The position numbers and the translations under genes were made by a program. This document shows positions 1 to 6,646 of a DNA stretch of 64,000 nt, piece after piece. Numbering within the stretch: the stretch's first letter is position 1; every line of letters begins with the position of its first letter. The notes beneath the pieces were generated by a model. That model was not told the origin of the DNA. It was given only the letters and a program-made list of their open reading frames with translations, and did no database searches. Origin of the DNA: UBA4644 sp964541085 (GTDB taxonomy: Bacteria > Bacillota > Clostridia > Oscillospirales > Butyricicoccaceae); contig CAZIPA010000001.1 in NCBI GenBank assembly GCA_964541085.1, forward strand, positions 1 to 64,000. Direction: 5' to 3'.

Positions 1-57
1 TGGAAGCTGCTGAAGGCGGTGAAGTGTTCGGACGCTGTGCGTCATGCTCCACCAGAG

Positions 58-90
58 AAAAAAGCCTTTGCCGTTGGCAAGGGCTTTTTT
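58..90 (+). terminator. Intrinsic terminator at left edge
   Basis: The stem GCCTTTGCC / GGCAAGGGC has a three-base loop and one wobble pair. It is flanked by six A and six T, so it could work in both directions. It probably ends a plus-strand gene that lies outside the window; bases 1-57 are too short to identify that gene. Confidence 0.75.
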
Positions 91-92
91 CA

Positions 93-170
93 ATGAAATC
101 TGCCTTACAGGCAGGTGAAATCAGCATCGCTGATGAAATCCCCTGCGGGGATGAAATCCGCCTGCGGCGG
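93..170. repeat. Tandem GRTGAAATC mini-hairpin repeat
   Basis: Four copies of RTGAAATC occur at about 93-100, 114-121, 132-140 and 150-158. They are separated by short palindromes such as AGC-ATC-GCT and CCC-TGC-GGG. I recall similar repeats as noncoding repeats near mobile elements of gut Clostridia (from memory). They sit inside the decayed reading frame on the minus strand. Confidence 0.6.
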
Positions 171-388
171 GTTGCTCTGCCAGATCGTCTGAAGTTGCTG
201 TTCTTTCAGCGAAAATTTAGTCTTGACATTTGGGTCTGTATGTTGTACACTTTGATCGTAGGGAACCAAAGTGGCCGATTTTACGGCCTGCCCTGCTTTT
301 TTATTGGATTGATGTCATAGAGGATTTTTGTACCATCTTTAGTCGTTGCAACATTTAGCGTTGCGTACCAGATGGTATTATTTTTGTC
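105..388 (-). pseudogene. Decayed C-terminus of a mobile-element protein
   Basis: On the minus strand, bases 388-281 read from DKNNTIWYATLNVATTKDG to YDINPIKKQGRP and a stop, with a TAG immediately upstream and no start codon. Shifting by one base near 285-302 gives a continuation containing VPYDQSVQHTDPNVKTKFSL and ending at a stop at 105-107. The KFSLKE motif with a preceding YDI strand is, as I recall, common at the C-termini of very large phage and integrative-element proteins of gut Firmicutes. This looks like a frameshifted, truncated remnant of such a gene. The protein family is inferred from memory; the open frames and the single shift are seen directly. Confidence 0.5.
223..251 (+). 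promoter_or_regulatory. Sigma-A-like promoter within mobile-element debris
   Basis: TTGACA, 17 bases, TACACT. No convincing coding sequence follows. The region to 430 holds only the pseudogene read on the other strand. It may be a relic or may drive a short untranslated transcript. Confidence 0.3.
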
Positions 389-430
389 CTAAATATATGC
401 ATCTCCGCTTCCTCTTTCCCGCCTGACAAT

Positions 431-475
431 AAAAACGCCTCCGTATGAACTGGTCATACGGAGGCTTGCTTTTTT
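431..475 (-). terminator. Terminator of uraA (bidirectional)
   Basis: A 12-bp perfect stem, GCCTCCGTATGA / TCATACGGAGGC, has a five-base loop and T runs on both sides. It lies 24 bases beyond the uraA stop. Confidence 0.85.
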
Positions 476-498
476 GGAATCAGGCTTTTGTGTTGGGA

Positions 499-1866
499 TC
501 AATAGGTGCCCAGGTTGGCAGCGCTGTCGCCCTTCACATCCACGCCGAACTCGTAGTCATTGCCGGGCAGGATGGCGTTCAGGATAACACCGGCGATAGC
601 GGCGATGGCCAGAGAGGTCAGAGTCACAGTGGCGCCGCCCAGCTGGAAGGAGATGCCGCTGGAGAAGCCCAGGCCGCAGACGAAGATGACAGCCGCGATA
701 ATCAGGTTGCGGGACTTGGTCAGGTCAACCTTGTTTTCCACCACATTGCGCACGCCCACTGCGGAGATCATACCGTAGAGGATGAAGGACACGCCGCCGA
801 TGATGGCCGTGGGGATGGAGTTGACCAGAGCTTCAAACTTGGGGCTGAAGGAGAGGATCACGGCGTAGACAGCAGCCAGCCGGATGACCTTGGGGTCGTA
901 GACGCGGCTCAGAGCCAGAACGCCGGTGTTTTCGCCGTAGGTGGTGTTGGCAGGGCCGCCGAACATACCGGCCAGAGAGGTAGCCAGACCATCGCCGATC
1001 AGGGTGCGATGCAGACCGGGATCTGCGATGTAGTTGCGGCCGCAAGTGGCGGAGATAGCGGAGATATCGCCGATGTGCTCCATCATGGAGGCGATGGCGA
1101 TGGGAGCCATGACCAGGATAGAGGTGATGTCAAACTTGGCAATCACGAAGTCCTGAAGGCCGATCAGGCTGGCAGAGCTCACATTGCTGAAGTTGATGAG
1201 GGCAGAGCCGTCAGCGGCAGTTGCGCCGAAGGCATTGGCGATCAGGGCAACCACATAAGCGCCCACGATGCCCAGCAGGATGGGGATGATCTTGATCATG
1301 CCCTTGCCCCAGATGTTGGCGACCACGATGATAGCCATAGCCACCAGAGCCAGCCACCAGCAGGAGGAAGCGTTGCTCACGGCAGAGCCGGACAGATTCA
1401 GACCGATCAGGATGATCATGGGGCCGGTGACGATGGGCGGGAAGAAGCGCATGACCTTCTTGGCGCCAACCAGCTTGAACAGCAGGGCCAGAACCAGATA
1501 CAGCAGACCGGCGATCACCACGCCGCCCAGAGCGTAGGCCAGCTTGGTGCGATCGTCCATACCTTCATAGGCAGGCAGGTTGGCAACGGCCTCGAAGCCG
1601 CCCAGGAATGCGAAGGAAGAGCCCAGGAATGCGGGAACCTTGAACTTGGTGCACACATGGAACAGCAGGGTGCCGATACCGGCAAAGAACAGGGTGGTCT
1701 GGATGCTCAGGGGCAGGCCGTAGCTGCTTACCAGGATGGGCACCAGCACGGTGGCGCCGAACATGGCGAACATATGCTGCAGACCCAGCACCAGCATTTT
1801 GGGGATTCCCAGTTTTCTTGCGTCGTAGATGGGCTCATTGCCCAGCGACTGTTTTTCTTTTTTCAT
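499..1866 (-). CDS. uraA: Uracil permease, NCS2 family
   Basis: Polytopic membrane transporter of 455 residues, the normal length for nucleobase:cation symporter 2 proteins. Near the N-terminus (about residue 30) it has QHMFAMFGATVLVP, and near residue 305 the UraA-type signature TYGENTGVLALSRV, with the conserved Glu of the substrate site. These favour uracil over xanthine or uric acid as substrate. The ATG start follows GAGGAGGATGAATC. The gene is monocistronic: it has its own promoter, a leader with a short peptide and terminator hairpin (1930-2123), and a strong terminator after the stop. The leader fits regulation by pyrimidine level. A xanthine permease is less likely from the TYGEN motif. 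Confidence 0.92.
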   Translation of the reverse strand: MKKEKQSLGNEPIYDARKLGIPKMLVLGLQHMFAMFGATVLVPILVSSYGLPLSIQTTLFFAGIGTLLFHVCTKFKVPAFLGSSFAFLGGFEAVANLPAYEGMDDRTKLAYALGGVVIAGLLYLVLALLFKLVGAKKVMRFFPPIVTGPMIILIGLNLSGSAVSNASSCWWLALVAMAIIVVANIWGKGMIKIIPILLGIVGAYVVALIANAFGATAADGSALINFSNVSSASLIGLQDFVIAKFDITSILVMAPIAIASMMEHIGDISAISATCGRNYIADPGLHRTLIGDGLATSLAGMFGGPANTTYGENTGVLALSRVYDPKVIRLAAVYAVILSFSPKFEALVNSIPTAIIGGVSFILYGMISAVGVRNVVENKVDLTKSRNLIIAAVIFVCGLGFSSGISFQLGGATVTLTSLAIAAIAGVILNAILPGNDYEFGVDVKGDSAANLGTY

Positions 1867-1929
1867 GATTCATCCTCCTCTTTTATTTGCACAAACAATT
1901 ACAAACAGCGTTTTCGCCGTATGGCGCAT

Positions 1930-1966
1930 AAAAAAACGGCACTTCCATCAAATGGCGGAAATGCCG
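1930..1966 (-). terminator. Leader attenuator hairpin upstream of uraA
   Basis: Read on the minus strand, CGGCATTTCC pairs with GGAAGTGCCG and is followed by seven T. It lies between the promoter and uraA. The stop codon of the leader peptide falls in the hairpin loop, so a ribosome finishing the peptide would cover the stem. Confidence 0.75.
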
Positions 1967-2064
1967 AAAACAAAAACAGAAGAGAGGGAAAAAGACAGAA
2001 GCCGCCGGGACAGCGATCCCCGCGCTTTGCAGCTCTTGCAGACGGTATGCAGCATAGCCATCAT
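1948..2064 (-). CDS. Leader peptide of uraA, 38 residues
   Basis: Short frame starting ATGATG after a good ribosome site (GGGGTGAGGGAC), inside the uraA leader transcript. It encodes 38 residues, basic in the middle (KSCKARG, SRR) and ending SVFVFGISAI. Its last third is encoded by a T-rich stretch with runs of five T, just before the terminator hairpin. Its stop lies in the hairpin loop. The layout matches the E. coli pyrBI leader, where low UTP stalls RNA polymerase in the U-rich tract so that the trailing ribosome blocks termination. I see no PyrR-type binding loop. That the peptide is translated is inferred from its ribosome site and placement. Confidence 0.55.
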   Translation of the reverse strand: MMAMLHTVCKSCKARGSLSRRLLSFSLSSVFVFGISAI

Positions 2065-2094
2065 GTCCCTCACCCCTTCGAATTTTCTTTTGGT

Positions 2095-2123
2095 ATCATA
2101 CCTGAATGTGCGAAGTTTTTCAA
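2095..2123 (-). promoter_or_regulatory. Promoter of uraA leader transcript
   Basis: TTGAAA, 17 bases, TATGAT on the minus strand, ending about 31 bases before the leader-peptide ATG. From here to the ireB promoter at 2336 I see nothing that looks like a gene. Confidence 0.8.
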
Positions 2124-2335
2124 GCCCCTTTTTTCAATTTCCCGCATTTTGGTGAAACTTTGACAGGAAACACTTTTTTCCGGGCGGTTTTTCCCGGACA
2201 TTTTTCCATCATTTAGAATTTACCATTGGATATTTCATGATAAATGCACAAAAGGTGTCGTCTATACCCGTTTTCATCCGTCAGGTAGCCGATTTTTCCC
2301 GGAAACGCATTTTCAGAAAATCTGCCGCTTTTCCC

Positions 2336-2364
2336 TTTACTTTGACAGCAGATTGTTGTATAAT
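2336..2364 (+). promoter_or_regulatory. Promoter of ireB
   Basis: TTTACT, 17 bases, TATAAT. A perfect TTGACA at 2342-2347 is only 11 bases from the -10 and so is not the paired -35. Confidence 0.65.
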
Positions 2365-2394
2365 AATGTTTAATTTGATACGGAGGTGGACTTT

Positions 2395-2640
2395 ATGTTC
2401 GATGTCACCCGTAAGTTCAGGATCAGTGATGACGCCGATCTGGAGATGAAACAGATTCTCACGGCGGTGTATGACGCGCTGCGGGAAAAGGGCTATAACC
2501 CCATCAATCAGATCGTGGGTTATATTCTCTCCGAGGATCCTACCTATATCACCAATCATAATAATGCACGGACGCTGATCCGCAAGGTGGATCGGGATGA
2601 GCTGCTCCAGGAGCTGGTGCGGCATTATCTCGCTGATTGA
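2395..2640 (+). CDS. ireB: IreB family regulatory phosphoprotein (UPF0297)
   Basis: Small protein of 81 residues, close to the family norm of 80-90. It begins MFDVTRKFRIS and has the conserved KGYNPINQIVGYILSEDP segment. In Enterococcus, IreB is phosphorylated by the PASTA kinase IreK and modulates cephalosporin resistance. By analogy this would be a substrate of a PrkC-type kinase in wall stress signalling. The ATG at 2395 is preferred over an in-frame GTG at 2386, because CGGAGG overlaps that GTG. The usual neighbour, the Holliday-junction resolvase ruvX, does not follow; here the gene is monocistronic with its own terminator. Confidence 0.9.
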   Translation: MFDVTRKFRISDDADLEMKQILTAVYDALREKGYNPINQIVGYILSEDPTYITNHNNARTLIRKVDRDELLQELVRHYLAD

Positions 2641-2678
2641 TTTCGCCCTCGATTCTGACGGAATCTCCCTGTCTTCAC

Positions 2679-2707
2679 GCCGCTGCGACTGTGCTCAGCG
2701 GCTTTTT
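2679..2707 (+). terminator. Terminator of ireB
   Basis: GCCGCTG and CAGCGGC form a stem around a ten-base loop, followed by five T. Confidence 0.75.
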
Positions 2708-2729
2708 GTTTATTTTTTGTAACTTTTGT

Positions 2730-2758
2730 TTGACTTTTGTAATCAACCCTGTTATACT
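2730..2758 (+). promoter_or_regulatory. Promoter for the 2783-4052 pair
   Basis: TTGACT, 17 bases, TATACT. The start codon of the first gene is 24 bases downstream of the -10. Confidence 0.85.
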
Positions 2759-2782
2759 AATTATCAATCGGAGGTATTCTAT

Positions 2783-3085
2783 ATGGAAGCTACCGGGAAA
2801 AACGGCGCTCTGCCCCTGACCTATAAAGGTCGTCCCCTGATGAGAAAAGACGCCATCATCTATTATGGCAGTATGCGTGATAAGTATATCATCATGCTCC
2901 AGATCCTTTCGGCCGAGCAGAAGGAAGGCTACAGCCTCGCGAAGAAGGTCTCCATCCAGCTGCAATATACCGATCCGGAAATCAGTTCAAAAGACCGCGT
3001 GGTAAAGTCCGCCGAGCGTGAGGGACTCTATGATGCCATGGAGCTGGGCTCCATCTGGCTGGAAAGGGCGCTGAACGGAAAATAA
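2783..3085 (+). CDS. Conserved hypothetical protein, 100 residues
   Basis: I do not recognise the family. The protein is soluble, without signal peptide or membrane segment, and rich in charged residues. It contains LTYKGRPLMRKDAIIYYG and a helical stretch MLQILSAEQKEGYSLAKKV. The ATG at 2783 follows GGAGG at the usual distance; an upstream in-frame start lies over the promoter and is rejected. The gene is first in a two-gene transcript with the wall hydrolase that starts 28 bases later, which hints at an envelope-linked role. No function can be given. Confidence 0.7.
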   Translation: MEATGKNGALPLTYKGRPLMRKDAIIYYGSMRDKYIIMLQILSAEQKEGYSLAKKVSIQLQYTDPEISSKDRVVKSAEREGLYDAMELGSIWLERALNGK

Positions 3086-3113
3086 CCACTGACCCCAGGG
3101 AGGAAGCAAAAGC

Positions 3114-4052
3114 ATGAAACCAATTATCCGTACCTTGATCGCTGCCGGTGCGATTTCTGCCGCCATGGCAGTTTCCGCCTTTGCCTTTGATGTGCAGGGC
3201 GGCACCGTTACCACCTCCTCCGCCGTGAATTTCCGGCAGGAGCCCTCTACCGAAAGCGCTGTGCTGGACAAGCTCTATAACGGCACCCGCGTGGCCGTTC
3301 TGGATCAGACCGGCGACTGGTATCAGGTGGCCTATGACGGCGATGTGGGCTATATGAGCGCCGAATATGTGGAGACGCAGCCCATTATGAACATCTCCTG
3401 CGGCGGTGCGAAGGTGACTACCGCCGTGCTGAATCTGCGCAGCGGCCCGGGCACGGAAAATGATATTGTGTCCAAGCTGTCCGAGGGCAGCGTCACCAAG
3501 ATCATCGGCATCAACAACGGCTGGTTCAAGGTGCAGTATGCCGGAAACACCGGCTATGTCTCTCCGGACTATGTGACGGTAACGGGCTATGCGGGAAGCT
3601 ATGGCAGCACCGGCGCTTCCTCCACGGCCACTACGGCAAGATCCTCCAGCGGCACCGCTGCCGCGGCCACCGGCACACGGCAGGAAATCATTGATTATGC
3701 CGCAACTCTGCTGGGCTGCAAATATGTTTACGGCGGGACAAGCCCCAGTGGCTTTGACTGCTCCGGCTTTACCATGTATGTATTCGACAAGTTCGGCATT
3801 TCCCTCTCCCACTCCTCCGCCACCCAGTATTCCAAGTCAGTGACCATCACCAAATCCGAGCTTCAGGTGGGCGATCTGGTGTTCTTCTCTCAGAAGAAGG
3901 GCAGCTCCAAGGTGGGCCATGTGGGCATTTATGTGGGCGATAACGAGTTCATTCATGCCGCCTCTCCCGGAAAGGGCGTCCGGTATGACGATCTGGATTC
4001 GGACTACTATCTCTCCCATTACATCGGCTGCGGCCGGGTCATCAGCGACTGA
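3114..4052 (+). CDS. Secreted SH3-SH3-NlpC/P60 endopeptidase
   Basis: Exported peptidoglycan hydrolase of 312 residues. A signal peptide (about 1-25, ending SAFAF) is followed by two bacterial SH3 domains (about 33-88 and 100-152, with NFRQEPS and NLRSGPG), a Ser/Thr/Ala/Gly linker (about 158-190) and an NlpC/P60 domain. The catalytic triad is visible: Cys216 in FDCSGF, His269 in VGHVGIY and His281 in FIHAASPG. Such enzymes cut the D-Glu to diamino-acid bond of stem peptides, with the SH3 domains binding wall. It is co-transcribed with the preceding small gene and ended by the hairpin at 4089. Likely roles are cell separation or wall turnover. Confidence 0.92.
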   Translation: MKPIIRTLIAAGAISAAMAVSAFAFDVQGGTVTTSSAVNFRQEPSTESAVLDKLYNGTRVAVLDQTGDWYQVAYDGDVGYMSAEYVETQPIMNISCGGAKVTTAVLNLRSGPGTENDIVSKLSEGSVTKIIGINNGWFKVQYAGNTGYVSPDYVTVTGYAGSYGSTGASSTATTARSSSGTAAAATGTRQEIIDYAATLLGCKYVYGGTSPSGFDCSGFTMYVFDKFGISLSHSSATQYSKSVTITKSELQVGDLVFFSQKKGSSKVGHVGIYVGDNEFIHAASPGKGVRYDDLDSDYYLSHYIGCGRVISD

Positions 4053-4088
4053 GACCGGGAAAGCGGCACACAGAAAACAGAAACATAA

Positions 4089-4126
4089 GGCGCTCTGTCT
4101 ATCACGGACAGAGCGCTGTTTTTTAT
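4089..4126. terminator. Convergent terminator
   Basis: GCGCTCTGTC pairs with GACAGAGCGC, followed by six T on the plus strand. It separates the NlpC/P60 gene from the convergent phosphodiesterase gene. Confidence 0.8.
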
Positions 4127-4135
4127 GTCACGGTA

Positions 4136-4597
4136 TTACAGCCGTTTCAGCTGGATTCTGGCCTCCTGATCCGGTTGAAGCTCCAGAATGGCATAGCGCC
4201 CCTCGCTGACGCCCATGCTGCCGGGGCAGACGATCTGGCAGCCTTCGAAGGTATCTATGGCAGGGTGGTGGGTGTGACCGTAAAAAATCAGATCCAGCTC
4301 ATGCTCTACCGCTTCTGCTTCCAGCGCCGTCAGGCCGGATTTCACATGAAAGGTATCTCCGTGGGTCAGCAGGATTTTCTTGCCGCAGAAGGTAAAGCGC
4401 CGCACCAGCGGCTCCTGGGAAAAGGGATCACAGTTTCCGCAGACCCCCGCGAAGGGCTGTAACGGAGACAGCTCCACCCGTTCCCAGTCCCGTTCACCGT
4501 CGCCCAGAAACCAGATATAATCCGGCTTTTCCTTCCACACCAGCCGCTGCAGGCCGTCCGCGTTGCCGTGGGAATCGGAGCAGATACAGATTTTCAT
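4136..4597 (-). CDS. YfcE/MJ0936-type metallophosphoesterase
   Basis: Cytosolic phosphodiesterase of 153 residues. All five metal-binding blocks of the calcineurin-like fold are present in order: SDSHGN (residue 7), GDGERDWE, GNCD, THGD and GHTH. The short length and motif spacing match the YfcE/MJ0936 family, which hydrolyses phosphodiesters with Mn or Ni; the natural substrate is unknown. The start is the ATG at 4597, giving MKICICSDSHGN. Longer in-frame extensions run into the divergent operon and lack the fold. It is divergent from the 4676 cluster and convergent with the NlpC/P60 gene. Confidence 0.9.
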   Translation of the reverse strand: MKICICSDSHGNADGLQRLVWKEKPDYIWFLGDGERDWERVELSPLQPFAGVCGNCDPFSQEPLVRRFTFCGKKILLTHGDTFHVKSGLTALEAEAVEHELDLIFYGHTHHPAIDTFEGCQIVCPGSMGVSEGRYAILELQPDQEARIQLKRL

Positions 4598-4615
4598 AGA
4601 GTACCGCCTTTCCGC

Positions 4616-4644
4616 GTCACATTTCCGGACGCAAAACATATAGT
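4616..4644 (+). promoter_or_regulatory. Promoter for the 4676-5780 cluster
   Basis: GTCACA, 17 bases, TATAGT, with AGGAGG 18 bases further on. The -35 is weak (four of six). It lies in the divergent region shared with the phosphodiesterase gene. Confidence 0.45.
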
Positions 4645-4675
4645 GTGGTATCAAGAGTTTTAGGAGGAATTGCCC

Positions 4676-4957
4676 ATGTCCGGAGAAATTGAGAACGCCG
4701 CGCGATCCATGATGTCCTCGCCCCAGGGGCTGAAGCTCATCAAGGGGCTGGACAAATACAACACCGCCATGAACACCGAAGGAGGCCGTCAGCTGATTCA
4801 GATGATCGCTTCCACCGGGGCCGACGCACTGAAGCAGGCCGCACAGGCTGCCCTGACCTCCGGCAGAGAGCCGGGTCGGGCGCTGCTGCAAAATCTGCTC
4901 AGCTCCCGGGACGGGGCTGCACTGGCCGCCAAGGTGATCGAGGTTCTGGGAGTCTGA
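4676..4957 (+). CDS. Unknown protein A of three-gene cluster
   Basis: Soluble protein of 93 residues, family not recognised. The ATG at 4676 follows AGGAGGAATTGCCC. It has two similar short stretches, MMSSPQGLKLIKGL near the N-terminus and LLSSRDGAALAAKVIEVLG at the C-terminus. These resemble QLLSDPEGMRKVLDAARAVL in the next gene. This suggests a shared helical unit repeated across both proteins. It is first of three tightly packed genes (gaps of 6 and 4 bases), so the products probably act together. No enzyme motif, signal peptide or membrane segment is visible. Confidence 0.75.
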   Translation: MSGEIENAARSMMSSPQGLKLIKGLDKYNTAMNTEGGRQLIQMIASTGADALKQAAQAALTSGREPGRALLQNLLSSRDGAALAAKVIEVLGV

Positions 4958-4963
4958 CGGGCG

Positions 4964-5422
4964 ATGGCTGAGCTGGACGAACGACTGGATCAGCTGCTGT
5001 CCGATCCGGAGGGGATGCGGAAGGTGCTGGACGCGGCCAGAGCTGTCCTTGCCCAGCGGGAAGGGGCCGCTCCAACGGAAGCCTCTGCGTTGCCGGAGTC
5101 CGCGCCGCCAGCCTCAGCCGATGGCTCTGCCGGTGTTGCCGCCATGCTTTCCTCTCTGCTCGGCAGCGGAAGCACCTCTTCCCAGAGCAGCGCCCCTCTG
5201 TCTGCGGCCGCCGGTGACGCATCGCCGCTGGCTTCCATGCTGCCCCAGCTGATGACCCTGTTTTCCGGGCAGGGGGATCTGGTGAAAAGCGAACGGCTGG
5301 AGCTGCTGCGGGCTATGAAGCCCTATCTGAAGGCCAGCCGCATCAGCAGCATTGACCGGGCCGTTAAAATGGCCAACATGACCAAGGCCGCCACATCCGC
5401 CATGCATCTGCTGGGGAGGTGA
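4964..5422 (+). CDS. Unknown protein B of three-gene cluster
   Basis: Protein of 152 residues in three parts: an N-terminal helical unit (about 5-32, QLLSDPEGMRKVLDAAR), a low-complexity Ala/Ser/Pro/Gly linker (about 33-85), and a C-terminal helical unit (about 95-150). The last contains LELLRAMKPYLKASRISSID, followed by RAVKMANMTKAA. I recall similar proteins with an LRPYL...ID.A motif as conserved hypotheticals in Oscillospiraceae; none has an assigned function that I know of. The ATG follows the previous stop by six bases with a weak ribosome site, so coupling is likely. No membrane segment is seen. Confidence 0.75.
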   Translation: MAELDERLDQLLSDPEGMRKVLDAARAVLAQREGAAPTEASALPESAPPASADGSAGVAAMLSSLLGSGSTSSQSSAPLSAAAGDASPLASMLPQLMTLFSGQGDLVKSERLELLRAMKPYLKASRISSIDRAVKMANMTKAATSAMHLLGR

Positions 5423-5426
5423 ATCC

Positions 5427-5780
5427 TTGTACAATCGCTACATTTCCGGAGCCTGGCCGGAGGGCAGCCGCAGTGTGCCCCCGGATTCCGGAGAGGCTCC
5501 CACTGCCGGGGCTGCATCCGATACCGGCACGGCTGCGCCGGAGCCTGCCCTTCCCCTGCCCTTTGACCCGGTAGAGGCGGAGCCAGAGCGTCCGCCGGAG
5601 GAAAAGCCCCGGGGGCTCAGTGCGCTGAAGGGACTGCTGGGCAGCAGTCTCAAGCTGCCGGAGTTCAATGCCGACACCATTCTTCTGCTGGTGCTGGTCT
5701 ATTTTCTGGTGGCGGATGACAGCGAAAATATCAATGATACCCTGCTGATTATCGGCATTCTGCTGCTGCTTGGCTTTTGA
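5427..5780 (+). CDS. Unknown membrane protein C of three-gene cluster
   Basis: Protein of 117 residues starting with TTG at 5427, supported by GGGGAGGTGAATCC. It begins MYNRYISGAW, continues with a long Pro/Glu/Ala-rich stretch (about 15-75) and ends in two hydrophobic segments separated by a short acidic turn (DDSENIND, about residues 90-117). The last residues are hydrophobic, so the protein is probably a tail-anchored hairpin with a disordered cytosolic N-terminus. It could tether proteins A and B to the membrane. This is inference from gene order and topology only. Confidence 0.72.
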   Translation: MYNRYISGAWPEGSRSVPPDSGEAPTAGAASDTGTAAPEPALPLPFDPVEAEPERPPEEKPRGLSALKGLLGSSLKLPEFNADTILLLVLVYFLVADDSENINDTLLIIGILLLLGF

Positions 5781-5825
5781 CCGCTATCTGCCCTTCTGAT
5801 GCCGCTGTCCGTCCCCGCTGTGAAG

Positions 5826-5875
5826 AAAAATCCCCGCAGGCACACGGCGTTTTGCCGTCCCTCCGGGGTCTTTTT
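5826..5875. terminator. Convergent terminator
   Basis: An outer stem CCCCG/CGGGG and an inner stem ACGGC/GCCGT are flanked by A and T runs. It serves the plus-strand cluster and the convergent minus-strand operon ending at 5884. Confidence 0.75.
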
Positions 5876-5883
5876 GCGTTGTG

Positions 5884-6642
5884 TCAGGGTGTCGGCGCAC
5901 TGCCGTCCGGCAGCAAAAACCGCTCTTCTCCCGGTGGCTGGGCAGAAAACTGCTTCATGGCGCCGGTATAGCACACAGCGCCGTCCTTCCGGGTCTCCGT
6001 ATACAGCAGCAGACCGGTCTCCGCCAGAATATACCAGTCCTGTTCCTCCCCGGTCTCCGGCTGCCGGGTCTGTACAAAGATGCAGAGCTCTCCGTCCAGC
6101 ACCTCCGTGCGTCCCGCCAGCAGCTGTTCCGGCGGCAGGGTCAGAATGTCCTCATAGGTGGGAAAGCGGGCATAGAGATCCCGGTCATCCGGCATCCGCA
6201 CAAAGTCGCTCCAGTGCTCTCCCGCATCCCAGAGATAGACCCGTGTTTCCGTCAGCAGCGCCTCCAGCGCCGGCTGCTCCTGCCGGTCATACTGGGTGAT
6301 GCGCACCAGACCGTCCCGCACCTCCAGCGTGCTCTTCAGCGTAGATGCGCTTTCGCCGTAATAATAGGTGCTCTCCACCTGACACTGATAGGCTTCCGGC
6401 CGCCGCAGCTGCCGCAGCACCTCTGCCACATTGTCCCGGGTCACCGTCAGCAGCTCCACCGTCTCCCGGTTGCTGTCGCCGATATCCTGGGTATGGTCGA
6501 TATCCGCTGTGCCGTGCCCCGGCAGGGTAATCTGGGACTGATCCGGATTCTGTCGGGAAAAGGACCAGAAAAAGCTTCCCAGAATGCCTGCGGCGATCAC
6601 CGCCAGCGCCAGAATCAGCGCCACTGTTCCCCGCTGCTTCAT
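5884..6642 (-). CDS. Membrane-anchored hypothetical protein
   Basis: Protein of 252 residues with one N-terminal hydrophobic segment (about 5-30) and no lipobox, so it is anchored and faces outward. The rest is a soluble domain with many Tyr, Glu and Arg residues and repeated short strands. The layout faintly recalls LolA-like or sporulation lipoprotein folds, but I cannot assign a family. The ATG at 6642 lies four bases after the wecB stop, with GGAAGGATAACAGC in front. It ends the trpS-tagO-wecB operon, so a part in wall or surface glycopolymer metabolism is plausible. Confidence 0.7.
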   Translation of the reverse strand: MKQRGTVALILALAVIAAGILGSFFWSFSRQNPDQSQITLPGHGTADIDHTQDIGDSNRETVELLTVTRDNVAEVLRQLRRPEAYQCQVESTYYYGESASTLKSTLEVRDGLVRITQYDRQEQPALEALLTETRVYLWDAGEHWSDFVRMPDDRDLYARFPTYEDILTLPPEQLLAGRTEVLDGELCIFVQTRQPETGEEQDWYILAETGLLLYTETRKDGAVCYTGAMKQFSAQPPGEERFLLPDGSAPTP

Positions 6643-6646
6643 GCTG

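Noticed and set aside
1930..2100. Purine or PyrR-type leader before uraA
   Set aside because: No purine aptamer core and no PyrR loop; a leader peptide with a terminator explains the layout better.
445..2163. 572-codon plus-strand frame
   Set aside because: Shadow of uraA on the opposite strand; low-complexity His/Gln/Asp-rich translation, no ribosome site, and it runs through the uraA leader.
2342..2364. TTGACA at 2342 as the -35 of ireB
   Set aside because: Only 11 bases from the TATAAT; TTTACT at 2336 has the proper 17-base spacing.
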